Below are positions 50,283 to 61,363 of a stretch of DNA of 64,000 nucleotides, in pieces. Numbering within the stretch: position 1 is the first letter of the stretch; each line of letters opens with the position of its first letter. Both the position numbers and the translations under genes were made by a program. Under the pieces are notes generated by a model, which saw only the letters and a list, made by a program, of their open reading frames with translations, searched no databases and was not told the origin of the DNA. The DNA lies in NCBI GenBank assembly GCA_932521035.1, contig OW051497.1, positions 4,340,001 to 4,404,000 on the forward strand, given 5' to 3'. This DNA is from Oscheius dolichura. Taxonomy: Eukaryota; Nematoda; Chromadorea; Rhabditida; Rhabditidae.

Positions 50283-51081
50283 GGCTAACTGAAATTACTA
50301 TTCTAACCTACTATCGAGAAAAAGATAAGCTAAGGAGAGTGTCTTGTCTAAGAACGAGAGGAGATGACAAAGTATTAGAAGGGTCTGTGTTGTTGTTAAG
50401 CTAGCTTGGACAAGGCGAGGGTGGAAGACGACTCCATGTCACGGAGCCACCGCGAGTGAATGCTTGGTGCGATTTGATGGCTCCGCCGGTGTAACAGGGG
50501 AAACTGCGTAGGGAACGGAAAGATATAGCCGAGGGGGACCCTAGTGTAACAGGGTCTGAAATCAAAACGCGTAGGCGGCCTGAAGAAAACGCTCCCGGCA
50601 TTACAACAACAACGAGAGAGCTTTGCGTGAAATATAGACTCTGGAAAACAATGGAGAGAGCCGAAATAACCAGGAAAAGAGATCCCTGTCAGAAAGATTG
50701 ACAACTTCCGAGAGCAATTGAAACGATTGGACTAAAAAGGCTGTGGCTACTAACAGTTTCATCCGTTTCCCTCAATAGTGTCAAGTGGACGCCCTCAAAG
50801 TATCGGCGTTTTCATTCTAACAAAAAATCACTCCATAGTCTCTTTTACACCCTCTTGATCATAAAAAACACCTGAGAACGGGCATCACACACTACTCTTG
50901 TTTTTTAGAAGTCCTACTGGAACCACGTCTGCCCTGATTGCGTTTTGTTCTCCTCCACGGTTTACAGTCCCCGTTTCTGCCATTCGTTATGCCGGCAGTT
51001 CATACCTGTCGTTTGTAACGAAAAATGTCCTTGTCATTCCAGCTGATTACTTTCCACGGCTAACGCATGGCTATTTTAGAA
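50283..51081. other. Divergent intergenic region with composition switch
   Basis: Between troponin T (minus) and the first PAN gene (plus). Plus strand is purine-rich near 50320-50420 and pyrimidine-rich from about 50750 on. No gene seen. Confidence 0.5.
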
Positions 51082-53256
51082 ATGAGAAGAATGGCATGGA
51101 TCCTCTGCTTGATTGTACTGGGAGTTTCTTCCCGTCGTTACCTTGATCCACAGTATGTAAGGCCTGTTCCCCTTGTAAACACAGCGACTATCAGAGGAAT
51201 TTTATACGCGACTGGTCAGCGACATGTCTGGAACAGACCCTTCCCGACTATCACTGGAAGGAGTTGGCGCCAGCCACAAGGAAGTTGGTTCCTCCAAAGA
51301 GAGCTTCTAAGATTTTCCAGATGTGACACGGAACGATGCGTCTTTCTCATTTATGACTACATTGCGACGTACTTGCCGACTTACTTTACAGCCTACGACA
51401 TCTGCTTCGAGAAAAATACAAAAATGTCTAGAACATCATACGAATAAATCTTTCCCTGTGGCTAAAATCCTTTGGCACGTAAATCCATCGCTTGCGCAAA
51501 GTTTCTCGAAATCCAATTGGGTCACCATGCGCAGATCTCAGCGCACTCTTGTACGCGTCACCTGATGATAATCTCCTTACTCCTGCATCTTTTTATCTTT
51601 GGTCGTATTCGGGCTGAGTCATTTAGTGGGTTATTTTATTGAACGGTGCAGGATGGTTTCAGAAAATAATTGCTTCTCTACTAGAGCAGACCACGCAGTC
51701 TCGAATGCCAAGCCAATAGCAGAATTGTTTAGAGTTTCTCCTTCAGAATGTTTAAATTACTGTGTTTCCAATTCACCAAAAGTCGGGGTAACTCTTCTTG
51801 CAAATTATAGACTAACGTTTTCTTTAGGACGGATGCTCTTCTCTTGTTTACCACCGAGAATTCTCAACCTGTCAGTTATACGGCCACGACGGCGAGTATA
51901 ACGGTAAGTGCTATTTTTGTATGTCAGAAAAACGTTGACAGGAGCACAAGTAGTCCCAGCTAGCGGTCATGACTATTTCGTAAGAAACAGCTACGTCGGA
52001 ATCTGCCAGGACTCGGTAGTGCCAAAAAGAGGATACAAGCAAACGCCGCGGATGTACGCCGTGCCGAATAGAAGACCTAAAGTTGAAGTGATTCCAATGT
52101 CGGAGTTTATCAACCTCCAAGAGGTAACCGAGGTAAGGTTGTTTCTGTATAATCTGAAGAAAACTTTGCCAAGGAAGTTGCTGAAACAACCCAGCCTCCC
52201 ACTGATCCCCGGATACAAGTGCAGTTACCTCCAGATATTGCAGAAGAATTTGAGGAAGAAGAAGTCATCCCCGACGACGCTGTCTTGTTTCCTTTTTTAA
52301 ATCCCACACGGAATACAGGTACAGTCCATAAAGTGAAGGAAACTTGTTCTATAGAATGTCGCAAGCCGGAAAAAGTTGGATACTTTGTCCTCTTCGGCTA
52401 CCAGATGGTGAAGGCCATGAAACCGGCCAAACTGAAAGGAGTCGACCAGAGCAGCTGTGTAATGTACTGCAGTCAAAATATTGTAGGCGTTTGTCGTGAT
52501 TTCCACGTACGCTTTCAGGAATCCAATGGTGACAAGAGAAATTGCACTTCAGTTAATTATGACCCAGTGAACGAAGAATGCAAACTTTATCCTAACAGTT
52601 ATCCGGTAGAGCATTCCTCGTTGCTTATGGAAAACAAAAATGTCATCTTTGCCGACAAGTTCTGTGTCAAATGCACGTATTCTTGAGGAGAAATTATCAT
52701 TACGTTTCAGCTAGAAAGGACTGTTCTGCAGAATCTCCCTTTATTGTGTACCCATTCAAGCATGTGCACAAGAGGATTGTGCAGTACTACCCCAGTATGA
52801 ACTCCCTGGTTGCCTGTGTTGCAGCCTGTATTGATCACAGAAAGTGCAAGGTGATATTCCAGGTTTACAAGACATCAAATATTGCAGGCGATCACCTATA
52901 AACGTGGATTGTGCATCTTGCACGACGCCAGTATCACCTCCGACCCTTCGTATCTCACCGAGGGAAGTGAAGACACGATGGTTGTTGAAAACGGCTGTCA
53001 GCTGACTGCGAGCGCCGTTCCCTCATTGATATCTAGCCAATACAGTTAACTGCGTTCCAATTTCTTAATCGAATCTCTCAGGTACACCTGAACCGAAGGA
53101 TGAATCCGACTGGGAGGAATGGTCTTCTTGTCAGTTTGGAGTCAGTGGCAAACGGGTCTGTTTTGGTTGGAGGAAAACAACGAATTAATCTTTCAGGTAC
53201 GAGTGAGACAAAGGGAATGCGAAAACTGCGAAGATCTTCAAATTGAACCCTGCTAG
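51082..53256 (+). CDS. Secreted PAN/apple-domain protein with C-terminal TSP1-like end (paralog 1)
   Basis: Exons 51082-51152, 51652-51781, 51828-51903, 51942-52132, 52174-52318, 52355-52482, 52519-52676, 52715-52850, 52888-53044, 53082-53155, 53197-53256; 441 residues. Signal peptide (MRRMAWILCLIVLGVSS), then three PAN modules: about 31-110 (FRVSPSECLNYCVSN, GCSSLVYHREFSTCQLYGHD), 206-300 (SSCVMYCSQN, CTSVNYDPVNEECKLYP) and 303-390 (SLVACVAACIDHRKCK). The end is a short thrombospondin-1-like element (DWEEWSSCQF, VRVRQRECENC). PAN proteins bind protein or glycan ligands in matrix. The 36-bp intron 52319-52354 has no in-frame stop, so both forms would translate. The first intron is 499 bp. Start chosen two bases after the ATTTTAG acceptor. 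Tandem with a paralog 297 bp downstream. Confidence 0.87.
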
Positions 53257-53269
53257 TGTCAATCCTATT

Positions 53270-53275
53270 AATAAA
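53270..53275 (+). terminator. AATAAA poly(A) signal of PAN paralog 1
   Basis: Overlapping AATAAATAAA lies 13 bases after the stop codon. Confidence 0.65.
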
Positions 53276-53553
53276 TAAATATCTCCACTTTAAACTTTTG
53301 GATCCTACGGGCGAGACCTTTAAAGATCGTCCATTAGCCAGTTGATTAATGCGTCTGTCGTCGCGATTAGTGTCGTCGTATTGAAACAAAGTAAAAGTGG
53401 GATAAACGGAGATCGTCGACTGGAATTTTCGTATCCATCAGTTCGCGCAGTTCAATCGAAGTTCAATCGAAATTAAACAGTGTCTCAAGCCTTCGCTGCG
53501 GCTTCCCGGTGTGCCCGAGTTTCTTCCACGACCTGATTCCTTTTTCACTTGGA

Positions 53554-55277
53554 ATGAAATCAATATTCATCCTTTGCATTCTACCCTTCTTAGTATCTTG
53601 TGGCAGTTGTGAGTACTCCTTTGTCCTCTTCTCATTTCTTTCTAGATATTCAGTGCTTTGACCAGCAGACTCAAAGAACGATAAGTAACTACTCGCCCCT
53701 GGCGACGTTCAAACTTGTGTCCCTCCCAACGTGCATGCAGAACTGTATTTTAGCTAGTGGGAACGGGCCAGGGGAGGTACGCTTTTCTAACAATAGCTGT
53801 TTAAAGCCCTCTTCTAGGAAAATATCTGCCTGTCTTTAACTTATAATAGCAAGACGCATACCTGTCTAGTTTTTGACCACGACGGTTATAAAGTTCCGGC
53901 CATCATCCACCCAGCTTTGGAAATAGACTTGTACACTAGGAAAATGGACAACGAGGAGTGCAAAGGTGGGGTGCTTGTTCACAAACAACGTCAGTTTTCC
54001 AGGTCAACCTCGAACAATTGATGAGAAAAAAGGTGGCAATCCGAATTTTATACAACTAGGCAGTCACAAGGTAAATTATCTCTGACTCATACAATAGTGT
54101 TAATCAGATCGGACAGCATGCCAACGATATTACCAACTTCAGAACACAAGATCCCATTCCAGCCAAGTGAGAACTGCCTATTACAATTTTCAACTTTATT
54201 TACAGAGAAAATGAATACGCCTCCAATTCTGCTGGAGATTACCGACTACGGTAAGAGAATCTTCTAAGTTTAACAAAACTTTCGCTTTAGAACCCACAAG
54301 AAACCTCGAGCATTAGCAGCGCAACCAATGTGAGTAATACATCTTCGTATTAGTTTTCTGTTTAGGCGAGAGATTGATGGTGACATAGGAGTCTCTCAGA
54401 CAGAAAGAATGAAAGCAACTGAGTGCCGAAATGGATATTATGTTGTCCTGGGGACTGAGATCCAGAAAGGCGAGGAAACGGAAGATCTTGTTCAGACCTT
54501 GGAGGATGTAGAACAAGGAGACTGTGCTCGGCTATGCACTCAGAATACAGTAGGTGTTTGATTTATATTCTTATTAAGGATTTTCAGGGATTTGAAGGCA
54601 AAAGATTCCATTGCAAGTCGCTGAACTATTACCCAGAAACAAAAAGATGTGAATTATATAGCATACAGGTGGAGCCAAATGGACCTGGAAAGTTTTTAGC
54701 CAATCCCAGTACTATCTATTCGGAGAAGTTCTGCGTTCCTGGTAAGGCATCGCATCAGAATTTAACAGTTCTTTTTCAGAGACGAAGAAAATCTGTCAGA
54801 ATGACGAGGTGTTCATCCTCCATGTTCAGAAGACCGTTGTAGGCAGAACAATGAGCGAAAGCTCTGCCAATGGTATCACCCCATGTTTAGCACAATGCTT
54901 AGCCAGGGAACAGTGCAGGGTTTGCTTCCCTCAGAACTTTCCTAACGGTTTAGGCTGCTGTTTACGACGATAACAGGAAACGTTGTGCACTGTATTCCGT
55001 GGATCTTTCTGAGCAGAGGAACGCTTTGATGGAGACGATTCCTGGCTCAGTCGCCATTGAAAATCATTGCGCTGATGTCAATGCCCGAATGAGAGCGTCA
55101 AAGACGTTTGTTCCCTCACAGAGACAGCTGGTAACATCATAATATCTCTTTAATTTCCTTGTGTTGTAGGCAGATACAAAAGATGAGGAGGAGTGGTCCG
55201 AATGTAGCTACAAAATTGATGGGAAACTGTACAGAGTGAGGACTAGGGGAGATCAACTGGAGGTCGAGGATTGCTAA
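53554..55277 (+). CDS. Secreted PAN/apple-domain protein (paralog 2)
   Basis: Exons 53554-53605, 53646-53776, 53818-53965, 54003-54070, 54108-54166, 54206-54250, 54291-54329, 54366-54549, 54588-54741, 54780-54919, 54954-55130, 55170-55277; 434 residues. Same architecture as the preceding gene: signal peptide (MKSIFILCILPFLVSCG), PAN1 about 21-100 (LPTCMQNCILASGNG, CLVFDHDGYKVPA), a variable linker, PAN2 about 197-293 (DCARLCTQNT, HCKSLNYYPETKRCELY, SEKFCVP), PAN3 about 297-385 (PCLAQCLAREQCR, RKRCALYSVDLS), and a degenerate TSP1-like end (EEEWSECSYKIDGKLYRVRT) that has lost the paired cysteines. The shared phrase YSEKFCVP / FADKFCVK and the same intron positions show duplication. The linker exons are short (39-68 nt). 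Confidence 0.87.
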
Positions 55278-55281
55278 TAAA
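55276..55281 (+). terminator. AATAAA poly(A) signal overlapping the stop of PAN paralog 2
   Basis: The stop codon TAA runs directly into TAAAAG, creating AATAAA one base into the stop. Only 142 bp separate it from the 3' end of the converging small gene. Confidence 0.5.
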
Positions 55282-55423
55282 AGAACTATCACAGAAAAAG
55301 TAAAAATAGAACCCATAGTGTTTTGACTACCTGTGACACATCGGGATTATTCAGATGGGCTCGGTGAATTGCTGTTTACGTTGGGCACCGGCATGAGCTC
55401 TCGACTGAAATTGGCAATTTAGA

Positions 55424-55640
55424 TTAATGGACCAGATTCGAACTGACATGGCTCCTCATGGTCTTCACTACAACGTACACCCCCGCCGCCAGAATTAGAA
55501 TTCCTCCAACGATTGAGAGTATCCTTAACTCCAGCCTATGCTGACTTTCTGTAATGAGACAATAATCGAAAAAAGAGTGGCTCACCATCATTCAGTTTGT
55601 CCTTTTTGAGGAAGCTGTCCTCCTCGTGCTCTTCAAACAT
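55424..55640 (-). CDS. Small single-pass membrane protein (59 residues)
   Basis: Two exons, 55424-55548 and 55586-55640, joined over a 37-bp GT-AG intron. The product starts MFEEHEEDSFLKKDKLNDE, an acidic cytoplasmic or lumenal head, followed by RRL-type charged residues and one hydrophobic span (ILSIVGGILILAAGVYVVV) and a short basic tail ending SSNLVH. No signal peptide is present, so a type II or tail-anchored orientation is likely. Splice acceptors (TTTTGCAG and GTTTTAG) lie just upstream of the ATG, consistent with trans-splicing. No family recognised; the canonical short intron and membrane span make it credible. Confidence 0.68.
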
Positions 55641-56480
55641 AACTAAAACTCTACGCTCTGCAAAAAAGGAGGAAGTAATAGCAAAGGAGAGACCGGAATG
55701 TCGTAAATTTGGCAATTAACTATGCCTTGGGGAGCATTATCGGATGAGTGTCAAAGAGGGGAAAACGCGAAGTCGGCTCCCCTATCGATTCAGGGTGGGA
55801 GAACGCACCCCACGATTTGAGGCCCGCAAAAGAGCAGTTCCCCGGAACTCGGATGGATAATGATGGCAGTCATGGACAGCTTTACAACTCAGCGGACCAC
55901 GTCATGAACAAGGGGATCGATTATTCAAGCTTAAGATTAAAGGTGCCAAAGTGGGAAATATTCCGTAACCAAATATTTGAACGGTCATGCTGACCAGCTG
56001 GCGAAAGACTAAATAATAGGTTGGGAGGTGCGGAGCCATGTTTACACCCATCGCCGGTATTCATATGGGCGTGTGAAATGTCGTTTAATCTTCCATAACA
56101 AATTTAATTAATGCGGGAAAGGAGGGCAGGGGGTGTCGACAGCCAGGTGGCAGTCAAGGAAGTCGGCATGAAAGGAAGTTTGCTTGTTACGACCAAGGTC
56201 AGCACAATTATAATGGAGACTCGGGAGTAAATAGCGACTGTCAACAATGTCAGTTCCAGGTGAGCCGTCATAATGGTGGCCCCTTATTCAACCAGCCCTC
56301 GATTTGTAAAGCCACTGTTTATTAAGTCGACAAATTTATGAGATGCGGAAGAAAAGCTAGAGAAACAGACCCATGGATCATTTATCCGATGTTTGTAAAA
56401 GGGAGAAAAGTGGCGGGACACAACCTGTAGTATCAATAAGCTCTACGCGAAGCGGTAAGGAAATTGTACAGTGAGAAGTT
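55641..56480. other. Spacer, no gene seen
   Basis: Upstream of the 59-residue protein gene and downstream of the acidic membrane protein, both minus. Plus strand purine-rich. The open frame 55748-55993 has no features. Confidence 0.5.
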
Positions 56481-58385
56481 TTAGGGCTGCATTTCGGCCT
56501 GTTTTTCCAGGAGCAAAGGGTCCACCAATTTGTCTGTCTTCTTGGGCTCTGACCGTCTCCTGTTGGCGCTGGCAACTTTTTTGTCCTTTCTTCGCTTGAG
56601 GTACAGAGCCACTGCACAGAAGACGGCTGAGGCAACAAGCAGACCAAGGAGAGTGGCTGACCACCAAGGGAATCCGGAAGACTTTTCTTGTTTAGACTAA
56701 AGATTCGAATGGGTTTAAATTTATGATTCTTCTACCTTGCTATTGGAGATGGCGGAGGTGGTTACCTGCATGGTAGTAGTCTCGAGAGATGAATGTGACT
56801 TTGGCGCGGAAGCATGAATGGCAGCCGGAAGCTTACGAGATTTCGGGTGCTGGTAAGAGTCGTAGTCGTCCGGATCGGCCTGGTCTTCTTCAGAACGATC
56901 CTTTGTGCTGGCGACGGGGTGAGCCTCGTTGCTGTCATTTTCTGTTGTTTGCTCAGGCTGAAAGAAAAATGTCTATGTACGTCACGCGTTTTTGCATACC
57001 TTTTTCGTGGTGCCATCGTCTTTTTCCTCGCTGGAATTACCAGTCTCCTCGTCATCTTCAGTAGTGGTTTCAGGTTCCTCAGTAGTCTCGGGATCCTCTG
57101 TAGTTGCTGGTTCTTCAGTAGTACCCTCTTCCTCAGAGTCATCATCACTTTCGCCAGACTTGGCGTCCTTGTCACCATATTCATCTTCTTCTGGCTCTGC
57201 TTTTGTAGTGTCGGCATCCTCTTCCTCGTCAGCCTACAAATATTGAAATTTGCCCTTTTAGGCGGCACTTACAACAGTGGTAGACTCGTCAATTTCAGGA
57301 GCTTTCTTCAGCACCTTCTCTGAACTCTTCCTTCTTGTTGCAACAGTGGTGGTCTCTTCCTCTTCCTCCTCTGCTAGTGTGGTAGCCTCATCATCTTCAT
57401 CTCCTTCTTTTGAGTCTTGCACATCATCCACTTCAGCAGAACCGGTGTCAACAGTTGTTGTCTCCTCCTCCTCTTCTTCGGCCTCAGTTGTTGGCGCCTC
57501 GGTGGTGGTTGTTGTTTTCACAGCGGCTTTTTTGGGAAGCGCAACAGGCTTGGGAGCAGGAGTGGCTTTCGCAGGAGCGGGAGAAGGCTTGGCAGCCGCG
57601 GAAGCGGGAGCTTTGGCAGCGGCTGTAGCGTTTTTGAAGAGAGGAGCGATCGGCTTGGCTCCAGGCTTGGTCCTGAGAAGACGGTATTATTACCATTCTA
57701 CCTCACTTACTTCACAGGTTTCACTGTAGTCGGCTCATCCTCCTCGTCTTCCTCGTCTTCGCAAATATCCAACTTCACGTTTTTATAGCATTGGGAAGTT
57801 TTACAACAGCAATCCTGAAAACGCACGAACTTAAGCAAAGAGATGCTCCTTACGGCCTCTCCTGAAGGGCAGTTCTTGAGCTTGTTACATTGTCCTGCGG
57901 CTGCACAGGAGCTGATAAAGCAGGTCTAAAGGTGCCAAATTGTTTTATGGAGTCTTGCTATATCAGTAAAAGTGCTTTCGTGTTTTTCCAACGAAGATAT
58001 GAGGGCGGCCGCTCTCTTTCCCAACAACCGCTTAATACTCGCGCGCATAATTACAGAACACTCTCGGCCGTATTCGTAAATAGTAATCAGGCACAATTCA
58101 TCCCTGTCCTTGCTCTCACGGACGACATGTAACCTATCATTAAAATCGGCTGGATCGAATATCCTTATATTGCACAACAATTAACAAGTCCCAAGATAAC
58201 TGGAATCTCGAAAGCTCACCCCGGATTTCTTCAAAATACAAGCTCCAGTCGGACAATGGGTATTAGATGAATCACAGAAAAATGACTGAAATGTACGTAA
58301 TACTATAAAGGAAAAGAGTAAATCTTACAAGGTTCTTGGCTAAGACAGTCCCAACTAGTAAAGAAACTAAGAGAAGACTCCGCAT
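56481..58385 (-). CDS. Acidic mucin-like type I membrane protein with Cys-rich head
   Basis: Exons 56481-56696, 56736-56957, 57000-57233, 57273-57672, 57711-57814, 57854-57925, 58220-58285, 58329-58385; 456 residues. Signal peptide (MRSLLLVSLLVGTVLA), then a compact Cys-rich head (residues about 23-80; FFCDSSNTHCPTGAC, CFISSCAAAGQCNKLKNC, DCCCKTSQC) spread over three short exons, then about 290 residues of low complexity: an Ala/Pro/Lys block followed by repeats of TTT-E and EEEEEE and Glu/Asp-rich Ser stretches, suited to heavy O-glycosylation. One transmembrane span (WWSATLLGLLVASAVFCAVA) and a basic cytoplasmic tail follow. Not recognised. It could be a surface or cuticle-anchoring glycoprotein. 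The ATG abuts a TTTTTCAG acceptor, so the trans-spliced mRNA would have no 5' UTR of its own. Confidence 0.82.
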
Positions 58386-60986
58386 CTGAAAAACCGTTGT
58401 ATGAACAGTGCTGATATCGAGTGTTAGGAGAAAGAAAGGGCTGAATTTTCGATGGTAAGCAAACAAGGAGCAGTTCAAAGTGCGGACATGGGTGACCGCT
58501 TTCAACTTCTGAGCATCCGTCATCAATCATCTGTTATCGCTCTATCATTGCAACGTTTCTTATCATAAATATGTGTTTTTTTGTTAGTTCCGAGTCTGAT
58601 GAAGCTCCCCTTTACCAGCACGCTGTGTAATGGAAAGGGTGCCGCGGCATGGAAACCAAAAAAAGTTGGCCGTCAAGTTGAGTCAGTCAAAGTTTCAGTG
58701 ACTAAGTACTAGAAAGGGATTTAAGCAGGCAAACAGTAAGGACAGGAGTAAATATGAATCACACTCAAAGAGGGCGAGGAGGCAAAAATGGGCAATCTAT
58801 GGAGAGGGTTGCCTGGCTAGAGGATTCGGGCAGTAGAGATCAAGGTGACATCCTCTGGCCTGCCTGGTCACAACAAATCGTCGCCTGAGGGAGTATATTG
58901 TTCATTCCTTCAAGTTAGAGACTAGCGACTTCCGCGAATGGCCAATCTGCACAATAACCAGGAGGGCGGCCGTGGGCGGTCAAGTATTGTATTGGGACGC
59001 CAGAATGCACACGCGCGGATCATGCCTCCGGCGGAAATAGTACAAACAATGACGATTATGTACCTATGTAGAAGGATGAAGGAAGATGACAGACAAATTG
59101 GAATTGGGAGAGAGAGAGACGTTCCATTATGTGGGACTTTTTTTGCCAGCAGCTCGCTATTGAGCCCGTGAACAGCTTTGTACACTTGTCTACTAGATAG
59201 TCCCTCTGACGTCGTGGAAACACTTTACGGGGTTCTTGGTCAAAATGCTCCAGGAGCCTTTTGGCGGAACCTGGGTACACAAGAAATACCAGCGGAGGGT
59301 AAAAGTGGAGTAGGAGAGCAACCAAATGAACAATTCACTTCACCTAACGACTGAGGGAGAAGGGTAAGAACACTGTCTAGACACTGGTGAGAAAACTTGG
59401 CCGAAAACGGAAAGCAGAGAAAGGTTTCAAAGGGAGCGGAAGTGAGTAACCTCTCAGAAAACGATAAGACGTGATAACCGGAAGGTAGAAGCACTTGGAT
59501 AGCCGGTCTTTCGTTATATTTAAACACTTTTTGGTGTTCACTCTGAGTTTTTTTATAGCACAGCTGTTCTACGTAGGTGTTCTGCGTCATTTACAAATGT
59601 CCCCGTTGTGGCTGAAAGGAATAACAGAAAACCTCTCTGATAAAAAACAGAACTGGTAATTTGAGGACACGCGACTCTATGGAAATTGCACAAAGATGTG
59701 GTCCTCTAACTGAAATTCGAAACGCCCCTGAGAAATGAGAGGAGCGGGTGCTTGATGTGGAAATAGTGCTTATTCTAGATGAAAGACAGAAAAATTGAAG
59801 AAACAGACCGACAGCTCAACGCAATCTGTATTTGAGTAAGGTCATAAAAACGAACTTCTCGATGCGAGAGATAGTTTGCTGTTGACTGTGCACTTAGAAC
59901 AGCGCGCGGATACGCAACACTTTGCGATTCCAGTCGATTTACTCGTTATCATCTGATCAAGTCTGGAGTGGACAAAACAGAGGAAGAATGCTGCCACCTG
60001 GAGGCAGGGAATATTCGGTAATAATGACAGTCGAGTGCATTAATTATGTTGTCTTCCCGCTAATATCCTGTGCGCCAAATGGAGCAAAACCGCTCACAGC
60101 ACAATAAACACGGCGTCTTGGGGAGAATCATAATTAATATCAAGCCTACATACCTCTTGGAAACCTTGATTGTTATGCTCACTAGTAGCCTGGGTCATTA
60201 AGAAGGCGAGGTATTACAAAGAAGAGAAACTCTAGCTAAAAAAACGAAGGGGCTGAAGAAGGCGGGCATCCCTATAAAAACGTTCGCTTTACAGTCGCTC
60301 TCGGTCAAGTGTTTCGAGCAACGAGGTCAATTTAGGCTGATCAATACAGTTGAACCAAAACTGACGGCCGAGGGTTTGCTAATGTGCCTTATTACTGATC
60401 ACTGTTCAACAGGGTCAGCAAACTACAGAGCCCACAAATCCGTGAAGATCTCTGCTAATCCTGGAGGGGGCTGTTGACTGTAGACTGAGAATAACAGCTT
60501 CTAGCTGATTGTGTATTATGGAGATGGTGGCCGGCATGTGAACGGATTAATCTTTTAGCCCCGAGCTCTGATGAAAACCTAGAACGTGGGTCTCGTATTT
60601 CAGGAGTTATGAAAAAGCCATAGATTGGTGGCACAATGCAACAGAATAGAAAAAAGCGACAATCTAGTGTGCTGATCCGGGAATTAGCGGGGGCTGTAAG
60701 TAGCGGTTTGTCGCGCCGGGACGTCACTGCTACCTTCTTATATTTGCTCATCCAGCAATCAGTAATGAGCTAACACAACTGACTTCCCCATTCTACAGAA
60801 GAAACACCAAATCGGTTGTCGGTGCCAGCTGATGCCCAGTTGCAGGTGTTTAATCGAGCCTCTCGATGGCTATCGGTATCTCGTTCTATTGTGATTATGC
60901 AATATGCGACTCGTTTTTCTTTTGTGGGGCGTGTCTTGCGAATTTTTCGGGATTCCGTCACATTGTCTTAATCTGCGACGACCTAG
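58386..60986. other. Divergent gene-poor region
   Basis: Between the acidic membrane protein (minus) and a small secreted-protein gene (plus). The plus strand is purine-rich up to roughly 60.3 kb and pyrimidine-rich over the last 150 bp. Minus-strand open frames at 58922-59590 lack features. No gene supported. Confidence 0.5.
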
Positions 60987-61363
60987 ATGATGCGTGTTCT
61001 TCTCTTTTTCTTAGCTGGTGAGTGCAAGCGAGAAAAAGTCTGCGTAACCTTCGCTTTCAGTTGCCTGCCTGGCTCATTCTGCACTTCTCAGTAGAGCGAA
61101 AAGACAAACATACAAATATGACGATGCCCTGATGCTCTACGCTCATCCCCATCCAGGAACAAAAGTCACTCACGGCTACCTCGGCCGTTATGCCCCTCAA
61201 GACTGGCCCAAATGGTTCTAGAGCATTTTTCTTGCATCATCTGTTCAGGTACTCTCGCACCATGATGAAGTGGGATGGGATTTCTATGATGTCTCCCTAC
61301 GATAGAAACGACGCCAGGTACTCTGCCTGGGCTGCTGACTATGTTAAAAGAACAAACGCCTAA
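60987..61363 (+). CDS. Small secreted protein (99 residues), unrecognised
   Basis: Exons 60987-61017, 61061-61214, 61249-61363. A signal peptide (MMRVLLFFLAVACLAHS) is followed by SRAKRQ, a dibasic site that could release the mature chain starting near QTYKYDDALMLYAHPHPG. The mature part is rich in Tyr, Trp and Met (YAPQDWPKWYSRTMMKWDG, NDARYSAWAADYVKRTNA), has no cysteines and ends with another Lys-Arg. It could be a peptide-like hormone precursor or cuticle-associated peptide; I know no matching family. The second intron (61215-61248) is 34 bp, the shortest in the window. Confidence 0.75.

Noticed and set aside
51323..51565. Open frame inside the first intron of PAN paralog 1
   Set aside because: Does not resemble PAN sequence and joining it breaks the phase that the direct 51152/51652 junction keeps.
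56762..57268. 168-codon minus open frame rich in Lys/Arg/Thr
   Set aside because: A shifted frame of the same acidic repeats, reading through introns of the verified gene.
57277..57729. Ser/Val-rich plus-strand open frame
   Set aside because: Antisense shadow of the GAG/ACC-rich stalk exon of the minus-strand acidic membrane protein.
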